64,000 nucleotides of DNA from Atopostipes suicloacalis DSM 15692 (GCF_900129085.1 NZ_FQUF01000008.1:16862-80861), one strand, 5' to 3'. Positions 6,895 to 16,343 are shown, counted from the stretch's first letter. The notes: generated by a model from the sequence alone, not told the origin. Translations and numbers: made by a program.

Positions 6895-9492
6895 ATGGAA
6901 GCGACTAAAATTCAACCCCTAAATATCGATATTCAGAAATTAAATAAAGATATTGAAAGATTCCCTGTTGTATATCCGATTACAGAAGATATGCATATTA
7001 CACATAAAGGTGTCTCTCGAATGGTAATGATTGACCGCTATTCATTCAAAGATACAAAAAAGGAAACATTGTCCGAGGGCGATTTAGTTGTTCTCACTGT
7101 AAAAAATGATCCAAAATACCCAGCAAGAGGAATTGGTTACGTTCAAGAACTAAACTGGGACACAAATGAAGCACGCATCTTGCTTGAAGAAGAGTATAGA
7201 GGTTCCTTAGAAGATCCAGAAGAAATTGAAACGGGTTTGATTACTCGAAAAATTGAAGCAATTGAAAAACCTTTAGAAGTTTTCTATGAACAAATTGTCA
7301 AACGAAATGCACGAGGATTGGCTGAGGCAGAAGCGGATCCTAATCAAGTAGAAGAATCCTTTGAAAAGTTTTATAAGCAATTACGAAAAGGTAACTTTGT
7401 ACCAGCTGGACGTGTGTTATATGGAGCAGGTTCAGAGACAGATGTTACGTACTTTAATTGTTACGTAATGCCTTTTGTTCCTGATTCACGAGAAGGAATT
7501 TCTGACCATCGGAAAGAAGTTATGGAAATCATGTCTCGAGGTGGAGGAGTTGGAACAAATGGCTCAACCCTACGTCCACGCAATACTTTAGCACGAGGTG
7601 TCAATGGTAAGTCAAGCGGATCTGTTTCATGGTTAGATGATATTGCACAATTGACCCACTTGGTTGAACAAGGAGGTTCACGTCGCGGTGCGCAAATGAT
7701 TATGTTGGCCGATTGGCATCCAGATATCTTAGAATTTATTATTTCTAAAATGCAAAACCCTCGCATTTTACGTTATTTAATCGAGAAATCGAATGATGAA
7801 CAAATCAAGCAACTTGCTAAAGAAAATTTAAAATTTACACCTTTTACTGCAGCGGAAACCGAAATGTATGATACCATTGCAAAACATAAAAATTCACCGG
7901 GACAGGGAGGTTTTTCAGCAGACATTATTAGTAATGCAGAAGCAAAACTAAAAGATGGCGGAACTTACTCTGTTCAAAACCCAGAATTTTTAACGGGTGC
8001 TAATATTTCAGTGACCTTAACCGATGACTTTATGAAAGCTGTCGATAATGACGAAGATTGGGCTTTACGATTCCCAGATACAGAAAACTACACAGAACAA
8101 GAAATGGCTGATTATAACGAAAAATGGTCAGAAGTCGGGGATGTTCGTGAATGGGAAGAAATGGGTTATACCGTTCGCACGTATCGTACAATTCCTGCAC
8201 GCGAATTATGGAATTTAATCAATATTTGTGCAACATATTCAGCAGAACCTGGAATTTTCTTTATCGATAATGCTAATCAAGATACTAATGCCAAAGCTTA
8301 TGGACAAAAAGTAGTAGCTACAAACCCATGTGGTGAGCAACCGCTAGCGCCTTATTCAGTCTGTAACTTAGCAGCAGTAAACCTAGCAGAAATGGCCGAT
8401 CACGAAACGAACACTGTCGATTATGAGAAGTTAATCGAAACCGTGAAGACGGGGGTTCGTATGCAAGATAATGTTATTGATGCCACACCTTACTTCTTAA
8501 AAGAAAATGAAAAACAAGCACTAGGTGAACGTCGTGTAGGACTTGGTGTAATGGGCTTGGCGGATTTAATGATTTATACGCATAATCGTTATGGCTCAGC
8601 TGAAGGAAATGCAGTCATCGATAAAGTCTTTGAAACGATTGCTGTTTCAGCTTACGAAGAATCGATTGAATTAGCGAAAGAAAAAGGCAGTTTCCCATTC
8701 TTAATTGGTGAAACCGAGGAAGAAACACAAGAATTACGTGAGAAATTTATTCGAACAGGCTACATGGAGCGTATGCCGGAACATGTTCGCAAAGGTATTT
8801 TAGAACATGGAATTCGTAACTCTCACTTATTAACCGTAGCGCCAACAGGAAGTACCGGAACGATGATGAATGTTTCAACTGGTTTAGAACCATACTTTGC
8901 CTTTAAATATTTCCGAAGTGGTCGTTTAGGTAAATTCATCGAAGTGAATTCAGACATTGTCCAAGAATATTTAGAAGCTCATCCAGAAGCGGATGAAGAA
9001 CACTTGCCAGATTTCTTTGTGACGTCAATGGAGCTCAAACCTGAAGAACATGTTGATGTTCAAACAACGATTCAACGTTGGGTGGATAGTTCAATTTCTA
9101 AAACAGTCAATGCGCCTAAGGGCTACAGCGTATCTGAAGTTGCCAAAATTTATGAGCGTCTATTCAAAGGTGGCGCTAAAGGTGGGACAGTCTATGTTGA
9201 CGGTTCGCGCGATTCACAAGTGCTAACGCTTGAAGCAGAAGAAAATGATATCGAGAATGTTTCATTGTTTGAAGTGGAAGACAGTCGTGTAGTGGATGAT
9301 AGCGAAGAGTTGCGTCAATTAGTGGATCAGGCAGAAAAAGAACATGTGATGCAAAAGGGACACACCGATGATATTGTTTATGGCTCGGAAGTTGGAGATA
9401 CTTGCCCAATTTGTCGCCAAGGAGTCGTTGAAGATATTGGCGGTTGCAATACGTGTACAAACTGTAATGCTCAATTACGTTGTGGGCTGTAA
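6895..9492 (+). CDS. nrdJ: Adenosylcobalamin-dependent ribonucleotide reductase (class II)
   Basis: Reduces ribonucleotides to deoxyribonucleotides using a radical made from adenosylcobalamin. The 865 residues match the long NrdJ form rather than the 739-residue Lactobacillus leichmannii enzyme. Catalytic residues align: C189 (YFNCYV), C479 and E481 (NPCGEQ) and C490 (YSVCNLA). The 11-residue spacing of the last two Cys equals that of the known enzyme (C408/C419). The C-terminus has a Cys-rich tail (CPIC, then CNTCTNC, then a final Cys), which likely relays electrons and binds zinc. GGAG lies upstream of the ATG. Nearby B12 uptake and adenosylation genes supply the cofactor. Confidence 0.95.
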   Translation: MEATKIQPLNIDIQKLNKDIERFPVVYPITEDMHITHKGVSRMVMIDRYSFKDTKKETLSEGDLVVLTVKNDPKYPARGIGYVQELNWDTNEARILLEEEYRGSLEDPEEIETGLITRKIEAIEKPLEVFYEQIVKRNARGLAEAEADPNQVEESFEKFYKQLRKGNFVPAGRVLYGAGSETDVTYFNCYVMPFVPDSREGISDHRKEVMEIMSRGGGVGTNGSTLRPRNTLARGVNGKSSGSVSWLDDIAQLTHLVEQGGSRRGAQMIMLADWHPDILEFIISKMQNPRILRYLIEKSNDEQIKQLAKENLKFTPFTAAETEMYDTIAKHKNSPGQGGFSADIISNAEAKLKDGGTYSVQNPEFLTGANISVTLTDDFMKAVDNDEDWALRFPDTENYTEQEMADYNEKWSEVGDVREWEEMGYTVRTYRTIPARELWNLINICATYSAEPGIFFIDNANQDTNAKAYGQKVVATNPCGEQPLAPYSVCNLAAVNLAEMADHETNTVDYEKLIETVKTGVRMQDNVIDATPYFLKENEKQALGERRVGLGVMGLADLMIYTHNRYGSAEGNAVIDKVFETIAVSAYEESIELAKEKGSFPFLIGETEEETQELREKFIRTGYMERMPEHVRKGILEHGIRNSHLLTVAPTGSTGTMMNVSTGLEPYFAFKYFRSGRLGKFIEVNSDIVQEYLEAHPEADEEHLPDFFVTSMELKPEEHVDVQTTIQRWVDSSISKTVNAPKGYSVSEVAKIYERLFKGGAKGGTVYVDGSRDSQVLTLEAEENDIENVSLFEVEDSRVVDDSEELRQLVDQAEKEHVMQKGHTDDIVYGSEVGDTCPICRQGVVEDIGGCNTCTNCNAQLRCGL

Positions 9493-9521
9493 GAACACTT
9501 AAAAAGATAAATGAACGAAAT

Positions 9522-9562
9522 AAAAACTCCAAATTGCTGAGAAGTCATTTGGAGTTTTTTCT
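9522..9562 (+). terminator. Terminator after nrdJ
   Basis: Perfect stem AAAACTCCAAAT / ATTTGGAGTTTT with a 12-base loop, followed by a T run. Confidence 0.9.
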
Positions 9563-9695
9563 TCATGGAATAAAAGACGATTAAATTCATTTGCGAAGCG
9601 ATGGATGCCCTTTGTTTATTTTTTAAAATAGTGATATAAAAACAGAAAGCCGAGACCGGAAATTTTTAATTGAAGATAGAAAAGGAGACCAAAAG

Positions 9696-10340
9696 ATGCA
9701 AATTTATACAAGAGTTGGCGATAAAGGACAAACTAAAATTAATGGGAATTATACAGTCGACAAAGATTCGGCACGGGTGGAAGCTTACGGTACAATTGAC
9801 GAGTTAAATAGTTTTGTCGGACGGGCAGCCAGTTCAGAGGGAACTTGGCCTACTTTAAAAGAAGAGTTGCAGCAGATTCAACAATTTTTGTTTGATTGCG
9901 GGAATGACTTAGCGACCTCTAATACAAAAAAATACCCTTATCGGATGAGTGTTGAGCCTACTCAATGGTTAGAAAGTATTATTGATGGCTATGCGGATGA
10001 ACCTGAGCCTTTAGAATCTTTCATTTTACCTGGAGGAACGCCGCTTGCTTCAGATCTTCATGTTTGCCGAACAGTGACCCGACGAGCTGAGCGTTCGATT
10101 GTGGCTTTCAATCATTATTTGGAAGTTAGCCAAGAAACAGAGGCGTATGAAACGCAGCGTAAAGAGTCGGAAGCTAATCCTTATGTGCAAATGTTTGTCA
10201 ATCGCTTGTCCGATTACTTTTTTGCGGTTGCCCGTGTTGCTAATCATCGGGCAGATACGAAAGATGTTCTTTACGAACGGAGCGGCAAGGTCTTCCATTT
10301 AGATGTAAAGAAAGAAGACTATGGAGATTTAGAAGAATAA
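9696..10340 (+). CDS. PduO-type corrinoid adenosyltransferase
   Basis: Attaches the 5'-deoxyadenosyl group from ATP to cob(I)alamin, giving the cofactor that NrdJ needs. Family motifs are TRVGDKGQT near the N-terminus (ATP binding), FILPGG, RTVTRRAER (the Arg-rich active-site helix) and VNRLSDYFFAVARVAN at the C-terminus. Its 214 residues are slightly longer than typical (about 190), with extra residues between the RRAER helix and the last helix. It starts at ATG 9696 after AAAGGAGA and has its own terminator. Its position after nrdJ supports a B12 salvage role rather than propanediol use. Confidence 0.92.
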   Translation: MQIYTRVGDKGQTKINGNYTVDKDSARVEAYGTIDELNSFVGRAASSEGTWPTLKEELQQIQQFLFDCGNDLATSNTKKYPYRMSVEPTQWLESIIDGYADEPEPLESFILPGGTPLASDLHVCRTVTRRAERSIVAFNHYLEVSQETEAYETQRKESEANPYVQMFVNRLSDYFFAVARVANHRADTKDVLYERSGKVFHLDVKKEDYGDLEE

Positions 10341-10355
10341 GAAGTTAAAGCATAG

Positions 10356-10397
10356 AATCTAAAGATTAGCGGTTAAGACTAGTCTTTAGATTTTTTG
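10356..10397 (+). terminator. Terminator after the adenosyltransferase gene
   Basis: Arms AATCTAAAGA (10356-10365) and TCTTTAGATT (10383-10392), followed by TTTTT. Confidence 0.85.
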
Positions 10398-10421
10398 TCT
10401 TTATTTTTTTCATACAAGACG

Positions 10422-10446
10422 TATAATGAAAGTGAGTGCGCTAACA
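10422..10446 (+). promoter_or_regulatory. -10 element and cre-like site before the ROK kinase
   Basis: TATAAT at 10422-10427, then TGAGTGCGCTAACA at 10433-10446. The latter matches the catabolite-response (CcpA) consensus at 12 of 14 positions and would cover the transcription start. No strong -35 is seen, so confidence is limited. Confidence 0.4.
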
Positions 10447-10513
10447 TAAAAAGTGTTATGATAAAGAAAAGAATTGAAACAACTCAAAAAATACAATGAA
10501 AAGAGGAAGATAA

Positions 10514-11380
10514 ATGCGACTAATGGCTTTTGATTTAGGGGGAACATCCGTTAAATACGGTACCTATGTAAAGGATGAACTGATCGATAAAGGAAGTTTT
10601 ATCACGCCTGCCACCCTAGAAGAATTAATGGAAAAGATGACAACTGTAATAGATAAGCAAGAAAAAATAGAAGGAATTGCCATCAGTGCACCCGGATCTG
10701 TGAATCAAAAAGATCGAGTCATTGAAGGAATTAGTGCTATTCCATATATCCATTTCACACCTATTTATGATTTATTTGAAAAAGAGTTTGGCCTGCCTGT
10801 TGCGATTGAAAATGACGCAAACTGTGCTGGTTTATGCGAAGTGGATCGTGGAGCGGCAAAGAATGGAGAAAATATTGTCTTTTTCGTTTTGGGAACAGGA
10901 ATGGGCGGCTCCGTTTTTATCAATCGACAATTACATACCGGCAGCCACATGTATGGCGGAGAATTCGGCATGTCCCTAAACTCAAACGGAGAAACAGGGA
11001 GCAAGAACGGAACCTTAGTCGCCGCAGCTAAAAAATATAATGAACAAATGGGAACAAACCTGGATGGCATCCAATTGTTAGATTTGTATGATCAAGGCCA
11101 AGCAGAAGCCGTTAAAACAATCGATCAAATGTTTAACGCTATTGCAGAAATTTTATACAACGTTCAAGTAATCATCGATCCAGACACTATCGTCCTAGGG
11201 GGCGGAATCTCCAACCGATCTTCTCTGTCCGAAGAATTGGCAGTAAGAATGGATAAACATTTAGAAGAACTAGACATATTAGGCGCCAAACCAAAAATAG
11301 TCAATGCTCAATACAGAAACGACGCCAACCTCTATGGAGCGGTGATCAACTATAAAAAACAAATCGAATCTTTGCTTTAA
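10514..11380 (+). CDS. ROK-family sugar kinase, probably beta-glucoside or glucose kinase
   Basis: Phosphorylates a sugar hydroxyl with ATP. The N-terminal phosphate loop is AFDLGGTSVKYG; the substrate segment IENDANCAGLCE contains the catalytic Asp; GTGMGGSVF follows. The usual ROK zinc site CGCxGC is absent, as in short BglK-like members. The sequence ends with the ATP-binding IVLGGGIS region. Neighbours are a GH1 phospho-beta-glucosidase and a cellobiose-type PTS permease, so a beta-glucoside substrate is inferred, although PTS import would already supply a phosphorylated sugar. It could be an ordinary glucokinase acting on released glucose. Confidence 0.85.
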   Translation: MRLMAFDLGGTSVKYGTYVKDELIDKGSFITPATLEELMEKMTTVIDKQEKIEGIAISAPGSVNQKDRVIEGISAIPYIHFTPIYDLFEKEFGLPVAIENDANCAGLCEVDRGAAKNGENIVFFVLGTGMGGSVFINRQLHTGSHMYGGEFGMSLNSNGETGSKNGTLVAAAKKYNEQMGTNLDGIQLLDLYDQGQAEAVKTIDQMFNAIAEILYNVQVIIDPDTIVLGGGISNRSSLSEELAVRMDKHLEELDILGAKPKIVNAQYRNDANLYGAVINYKKQIESLL

Positions 11381-11421
11381 TTTCTCTTTTTTCCTGAACA
11401 CGACTCATAAAAACTTTGACA

Positions 11422-11458
11422 CCACTCTTTCTTTTAAATAGAAGGGGTGGCTTTTTTT
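11422..11458 (+). terminator. Terminator after the ROK kinase gene
   Basis: Stem of CCACTCTTTCT against AGAAGGGGTGG with G-U pairs, then seven T. Confidence 0.8.
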
Positions 11459-11580
11459 AATGAACTTTGAAAGATTAGCGATTAATACGAGACAAACAGA
11501 AATAAATCTGTTAAGATTAAAAAGACTAATCAAAAAAATGAAAAGTATAGTCATTTTATTTTAGGAGGAGTAGATGTTTC

Positions 11581-12969
11581 ATGGACTTTAAATTTCCAAA
11601 AGATTTTTGGTGGGGTTCGGCAGCTAGTGGGCCACAAACAGAAGGCGTTTACGAAGGGGACAATAAAGGCGACAGTATTTGGGACTATTGGTATGAAGAA
11701 GAACCAGAGAAGTTTTTTGACCAGGTAGGACCCGACACCGCTTCTGCTTTTTATCACAAATATAAAGAAGACATTCAATTAATGAAACAAACGGGACATA
11801 ATTCATTCCGTACCTCGATTCAGTGGAGTCGTTTAATCCCTGAAGGGGTAGGAGAAGTGAATCAAGAAGCGGTTAATTTTTATAATAATGTAATAGATGA
11901 ACTACTGGCAAACGATATCGAGCCATTCATTAACTTGTTTCATTTTGACATGCCAATGAAAATGCAAGAAAAAGGTGGCTGGGAAAATCGGGAAGTAGTA
12001 GAAGCCTATGTAGAATTTGCTAAGACATGTTTTGATTTATTTGGCGATCGCGTAAAAAAATGGTTCACGCACAATGAACCTATTGTTCCGGTTGAAGGTG
12101 GTTATCTCTACCAATTCCACTACCCAAATCAAGTGGATATGAAAAAGGCTGTTCAGGTGGCTTACCATGAAGCTTTAGCGAGTGCCAAAGTTATTAAAGC
12201 CTATCATGAAACAGATTTAGAAGGAGAAATTGGAATTATCTTAAACTTAACTCCAAGCTATCCTCGAGATGAAAATAACGAAGAAGACGTAAAAGCAGCT
12301 AAAATTGCAGATGCCTTTTTCAACCGTTCATTCTTAGATTCTTCAGTAAAAGGAGAATTTCCAAGTGATTTAATTGATCTGTTAGATGAAATTGATTATC
12401 TCCCAAAAATCGAAGATGGAGATTTGGAAATTATCAAAAATAACACCGTAGATATTTTAGGGGTCAATTACTATCAACCTCGTCGGATTAAAGCGAAAGA
12501 AACAGAAGAAGGTACAGAAAATGGCTTCATGCCCGATAACTTCTTTGACAATTACGAGATGCCAAATCGTAAAATGAATCCCTATCGTGGTTGGGAAATT
12601 TACGAAAAAGGAATTTATGATATCTTGACCGATCTTCGTGAAAATTACGGAAATATTAAATGTTTCATTTCAGAAAATGGAATGGGTGTTGAAGGTGAAG
12701 AACGTTATATTAATGAAGATGGCCAAATCGATGATGATTACCGAATTGAATTCGTAAAAGATCATCTAAAATATGTGCATCAAGCGTTGGAAGAAGGAAG
12801 CAATGTTCGCGGCTACCATATGTGGACTTGTATGGATAATTGGTCTTGGACGAATGCTTATAAAAATCGTTATGGCTTTATATCTGTTGATTTAGAGAAT
12901 GAAAGAAAAAGAACCATCAAGAAAAGTGGTCATTGGTTTAATGAAATGACGAAAAATAACGGATTTTAA
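11581..12969 (+). CDS. GH1 6-phospho-beta-glucosidase
   Basis: Cleaves phosphorylated beta-glucosides such as cellobiose-6-phosphate in the cytoplasm. The N-terminal FPKDFWWGSAASGPQTEG is the family 1 signature region. The acid/base Glu is in WFTHNEP (about residue 166), the nucleophile Glu in CFISENGMG (about 364). Its 462 residues are normal. ATG 11581 is used because AGGAGGAG lies 10 bases upstream; an earlier ATG at 11574 is out of frame and stops after five codons. It is followed by its own terminator and a PTS IIC gene. Confidence 0.93.
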   Translation: MDFKFPKDFWWGSAASGPQTEGVYEGDNKGDSIWDYWYEEEPEKFFDQVGPDTASAFYHKYKEDIQLMKQTGHNSFRTSIQWSRLIPEGVGEVNQEAVNFYNNVIDELLANDIEPFINLFHFDMPMKMQEKGGWENREVVEAYVEFAKTCFDLFGDRVKKWFTHNEPIVPVEGGYLYQFHYPNQVDMKKAVQVAYHEALASAKVIKAYHETDLEGEIGIILNLTPSYPRDENNEEDVKAAKIADAFFNRSFLDSSVKGEFPSDLIDLLDEIDYLPKIEDGDLEIIKNNTVDILGVNYYQPRRIKAKETEEGTENGFMPDNFFDNYEMPNRKMNPYRGWEIYEKGIYDILTDLRENYGNIKCFISENGMGVEGEERYINEDGQIDDDYRIEFVKDHLKYVHQALEEGSNVRGYHMWTCMDNWSWTNAYKNRYGFISVDLENERKRTIKKSGHWFNEMTKNNGF

Positions 12970-12978
12970 AGTTGATAG

Positions 12979-13014
12979 TAAAAAACACTCACTGAAAAAG
13001 TGGGTGTTTTTTTA
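12979..13014 (+). terminator. Terminator after GH1 gene
   Basis: Stem AAAAACACTCACT / AGTGGGTGTTTTT with a G-U pair, ending in a long T run. Confidence 0.88.
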
Positions 13015-13043
13015 GTAAGAGCTTACTTTATTTTATAAAAGAC

Positions 13044-13091
13044 TAGACATTTAAAAATAAAATGGTATACTTTGTAATGTAAACGGTTAAA
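13044..13091 (+). promoter_or_regulatory. Promoter and cre site of the PTS IIC gene
   Basis: TAGACA (13044-13049) and TATACT (13066-13071) with a 16-base spacer form a plausible promoter. TGTAAACGGTTAAA (13078-13091) matches the CcpA cre consensus at 13 of 14 positions and covers the expected start point. Repression in the presence of glucose is therefore likely. Confidence 0.7.
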
Positions 13092-13116
13092 AAATAAAAG
13101 AAAAGGAGTTTTTGCA

Positions 13117-14406
13117 ATGAATAACTTTATTGACAAGTTAAGTGATAAGTTAGTTCCTGTAGCTTCAAAGCTAGGGCAGAATAAATATTTACTTGTATTA
13201 AGAGATGCCTTTATGCTAGCTTTCCCAATTACAATGTTTGGATCTTTAGTCGTAGTTATCAATAATCTACCCTTCTTTAGTGAAGAATTACAAGGAACTT
13301 TAGGCACTTTATTTGGAAATGGTCAAAATGCAACAATGTCCATTATGTCTATATTTGTTACTTTTGGTATTGGGTATTATTTATCAAAAACATATGACAT
13401 TGATCCTGCATTTGGAGGCGCTGTTTCTTTAGCAGCATATCTCATCTTGACACCCTTTGAAATGATCACAGAAGGTGGAGAAGCTGTTACAGGCGTCTTA
13501 ACATTAGATCGCTTAGGAGCGAAGGGAATGTTTGTTGGAATGGTTGCAGCTTTTTTAGCAGCCGAAGTATATGCCCGAATTACTAAAAAAGGGATTACCA
13601 TTACTATGCCTGAGGGTGTTCCAGAAGCTGTTGCCCGCTCATTTGCAGCAATGATTCCAGCTATTATAACATTAGGTATTTTCACACTACTCAACGCTCT
13701 CGTTATTGGTTTATTAAATGCTAACTTACATGATTTAGTTTATGATACGATTCAAGAACCGTTAACCGGTTTAGGAAGTGGCTTACCGGCAACATTGATA
13801 GCGGTGTTTTTTGTTCAGTTGCTATGGTTCTTTGGTCTACATGGACAAATTATTGTAAACTCAGTGATGGATCCCATTTGGAATACAACCATGCTTGATA
13901 ACTTAGCGGCATATGAAACGGGTAAACCTCTTCCTCACATTGTTACTAAACCATTTATGGAAATGTATACTGTAGGAATGGGAGGCTCGGGAAGCACCTT
14001 AATTGTCGTTATTTTAATTGCTTTCTTTATGAAGAGTCGCCAATTTAATGATGTAGGGCGTTTAGCCTTAGCTCCCGGTATTTTTAACGTAAACGAACCC
14101 GTTATCTTCGGAATGCCGATTGTATTGAATGCAGCCATCTTTATCCCATGGTTAATTGCTCCATTAATAACAACAGCCTTTAATTATATTGTCATGAATA
14201 TTGGACTCTTCCCAATACCAACGGGTGTTTCTGTACCGTGGACCGTTCCAGTATTTGCCAATGGTATGTTAGCCACTAACTCGTTAATGGGTGGAGTGTT
14301 ACAGTTGATTGATATGGCAATTATCGGAGTCATCTGGTATCCATTCTTGAAAATAGTGGATCGCCAAAACTTGAAAAATCAAGCTCCGGATATGTCTAAG
14401 GCTTAA
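13117..14406 (+). CDS. PTS EIIC permease, cellobiose/lactichlorose (Lac) family
   Basis: Membrane channel of a phosphotransferase system of the cellobiose/lactose type. It begins FIDKLSDKLVPVASKLGQNKYL, typical of CelB-like IIC proteins, and has about ten hydrophobic segments. The conserved FFGLHGQIIVNSVMDP loop and NEPVIFGMPIVLN (a substrate-region motif) are present. Its 429 residues are a IIC domain alone; no IIA or IIB gene is next to it, so those subunits must come from elsewhere. The context (GH1 enzyme before, GntR regulator after) suggests a beta-glucoside substrate. Confidence 0.92.
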   Translation: MNNFIDKLSDKLVPVASKLGQNKYLLVLRDAFMLAFPITMFGSLVVVINNLPFFSEELQGTLGTLFGNGQNATMSIMSIFVTFGIGYYLSKTYDIDPAFGGAVSLAAYLILTPFEMITEGGEAVTGVLTLDRLGAKGMFVGMVAAFLAAEVYARITKKGITITMPEGVPEAVARSFAAMIPAIITLGIFTLLNALVIGLLNANLHDLVYDTIQEPLTGLGSGLPATLIAVFFVQLLWFFGLHGQIIVNSVMDPIWNTTMLDNLAAYETGKPLPHIVTKPFMEMYTVGMGGSGSTLIVVILIAFFMKSRQFNDVGRLALAPGIFNVNEPVIFGMPIVLNAAIFIPWLIAPLITTAFNYIVMNIGLFPIPTGVSVPWTVPVFANGMLATNSLMGGVLQLIDMAIIGVIWYPFLKIVDRQNLKNQAPDMSKA

Positions 14407-14430
14407 TTACCTGTAGATTATATTCTTTAA

Positions 14431-14466
14431 AAAAAGCAACTCTATAAGTATAGGGTTGCTTTTTGT
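14431..14466 (+). terminator. Terminator after PTS IIC
   Basis: Near-perfect stem AAAAAGCAACTCTATA / TATAGGGTTGCTTTTT. Confidence 0.88.
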
Positions 14467-14566
14467 TTGTAAAGAACTTTTTTATTTAACGGTATATATA
14501 TATGTCTAATAAAACTAGTCTTTTGAAATTAAATCTGTTAAAATAAGCTTAGGTAGGGGGAATGGA

Positions 14567-15271
14567 ATGACAAAGTATGAAATGATTGCTGGAAAGATTC
14601 GCCAGCGTATTCGAGAAGAGGTTTACCCGGTGGATTCGCTTATCCCCGATCAAGTCTCATTAGCAAAAGAGTTTAAGGTAAGTCGAATGACTGTAAAAAA
14701 AGCAATGGATATTTTAGAACTAGAAGGACTGATCCTGCGAAAAAGAGGAGCAGGAACTTTTGTTAAGAAAACAGCGCTAAGCGAAGGACTTACTGCTAGC
14801 ATTATGGAGTATGAAGGCTTAACCAAACAACTGGCCAATCAAGAAGTTAAGAGCCAAGTCATTTCTTTTAAGCTGGATTTTCCAAATGAATTGACCCAAG
14901 AAAAATTAATGTTAGACAAGCATGATCCCATCTATAAGATTATTCGATTAAGAGTTGTAGATGATGCACCTTATATTCTTGAACATACAATCATGAATGC
15001 AAATTTAATTCCTGGAATCAACGAAGACATTTTACATCAATCGATCTATGACTACATTCATAAAGAATTAAATTTACAGTTCGGAGGGGCTCACAGAATT
15101 ATTCAAGCCGATAAAGCTTCAGAGTATGATCAAAAATACTTAGACTGTGATGAACACGACCCCATTCTAGAAATTGAACAAGTTGTATATTTAGAAGATG
15201 GGACTCCTTTTGAATACTCAAGAAGTCGTAATAAATACAACACTCGAAGCTACAACGTCGTAGATTTTTAA
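14567..15271 (+). CDS. GntR-family transcriptional regulator with UTRA domain
   Basis: N-terminal winged helix (about residues 5-70) with SRMTVKKAMDILELEGL as the recognition region and the GAGTFV wing. The C-terminal UTRA ligand domain spans about 90-230, with a family-typical ending YSRSRNKYNTRSYNVVDF. Its 234 residues fit the HutC subfamily. It is the last gene of the beta-glucoside region, probably sensing a phospho-beta-glucoside and controlling the GH1 and PTS genes. Possible operator: AAATCTGTTAA occurs both upstream of this gene (about 14530) and upstream of the GH1 gene (about 11504). Confidence 0.9.
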   Translation: MTKYEMIAGKIRQRIREEVYPVDSLIPDQVSLAKEFKVSRMTVKKAMDILELEGLILRKRGAGTFVKKTALSEGLTASIMEYEGLTKQLANQEVKSQVISFKLDFPNELTQEKLMLDKHDPIYKIIRLRVVDDAPYILEHTIMNANLIPGINEDILHQSIYDYIHKELNLQFGGAHRIIQADKASEYDQKYLDCDEHDPILEIEQVVYLEDGTPFEYSRSRNKYNTRSYNVVDF

Positions 15272-15306
15272 GCATAAAACACGACTTATTTCCTGCAAAT
15301 AGGTAT

Positions 15307-15342
15307 AAAAAAGAATCCTGCTTCAAAACAGGATTCTTTTTA
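15307..15342. terminator. Bidirectional terminator between GntR and SDR genes
   Basis: Perfect stem AAAAGAATCCTG / CAGGATTCTTTT with A and T runs on both sides, so it can serve the rightward GntR gene and the leftward SDR gene. Confidence 0.88.
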
Positions 15343-15359
15343 AATTTTTAAGTCACAAA

Positions 15360-16091
15360 TTAAGCAGTAATTCCACCGTCAGCAATAAACTCAGCACCAG
15401 TAGAGTAACTTGAATCGTCGGAAGCTAAAAACATCACGAGTTGACTTATTTCATTAGGTTCAGACATGCGTTTTAATGGGATAGCTTCGACCATAGCTTG
15501 GATTTGTTCAAAGGCGGCACTTTGTTGAACCATTGGTGTATTAATCACACCTGGATGAACAGAGTTTACGCGAATATTGTAATGCGCTAGTTCTTTGGCC
15601 GCTGCTTTAGTCATTCCGCGTACAGCAAATTTTGTGTCCGTGTAACCAACGGCTCCACCGATTAAACCATTGATGGAAGAGATATTGATAATAGAACCAT
15701 CATCGACCTTCTTCATGGAAGGGACTACATATTTCATGCCTAAAAACACACTCACTTGGTTGATTTTAACAACATTCATATAGTCCTCTAAGGAAGAACT
15801 TTCAAGGCTTAAAACAGGACTAATTCCAGCATTGTTAACTAAGATATTTACAGGACCAAATCTTTCTTCTGTCTGACTGACTACTTCTTTCCAGCCAGCT
15901 TCATCTGTAACGTCGTGTTGAATAAAGTGAGCATTCTCCCCTAATTCATCCGCCAACTCTTGCCCTTTTTCAGCATTTACATCGGTTAAAACGACTTTTG
16001 CCCCTTCTTTAATAAACAAGCGCACATGTGTTTCGCCCATCCCAGCGGCTCCGCCTGTAATAATGGCTATTTTATTTTCCAATTTGTTCAT
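15360..16091 (-). CDS. Short-chain dehydrogenase/reductase
   Basis: NAD(P)-dependent oxidoreductase of the classical SDR family. N-terminal cofactor motif TGGAAGMGETH, then NNAG, catalytic Ser in INISSINGLIG, and the YTDTK form of the YxxxK motif. NSVHPGVINTPM and the C-terminal GAEFIADGG complete the fold. Its 243 residues are typical. An Asp (VVLTDVNAEKG) after the second strand suggests NAD rather than NADP. It resembles secondary alcohol (cyclopentanol-type) dehydrogenases, but the substrate cannot be told from sequence. It is a single gene read leftward with GGAGG before ATG. Confidence 0.88.
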   Translation of the reverse strand: MNKLENKIAIITGGAAGMGETHVRLFIKEGAKVVLTDVNAEKGQELADELGENAHFIQHDVTDEAGWKEVVSQTEERFGPVNILVNNAGISPVLSLESSSLEDYMNVVKINQVSVFLGMKYVVPSMKKVDDGSIINISSINGLIGGAVGYTDTKFAVRGMTKAAAKELAHYNIRVNSVHPGVINTPMVQQSAAFEQIQAMVEAIPLKRMSEPNEISQLVMFLASDDSSYSTGAEFIADGGITA

Positions 16092-16130
16092 TCTAAATCC
16101 TCCTATAAAATAATCATAAACTTTATAATA

Positions 16131-16145
16131 AGTATAACGCTTTCA
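16131..16145 (-). promoter_or_regulatory. -10 element and cre-like site of the SDR gene
   Basis: Read leftward, TGAAAGCGTTATAC matches the cre consensus at 12 of 14 positions and overlaps a TATACT -10 element. This suggests CcpA repression of the SDR gene. Confidence 0.45.
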
Positions 16146-16343
16146 GTAAAAAAAAGAAACCCTCGCTTTGTATTATAATGATTCGGTGATTTTATTGACG
16201 TTTTGTGTCAGAAAGTTACTCTGTATCGTGTTTTCGATGCTGGTTTTATACCTAGAAAGTGGCTAAATATAAGTTGTCAAGCCAGCATTTTTTGTATGCA
16301 ATTGGTAAAGTAAAGATATGAATAAAAGAGTGAGGTGTTGTGG

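Noticed and set aside
11574..11591. Five-codon ORF (MFHGL) overlapping the GH1 start
   Set aside because: Too short, and the ATG 11581 has the better spacing from AGGAGGAG; likely chance.
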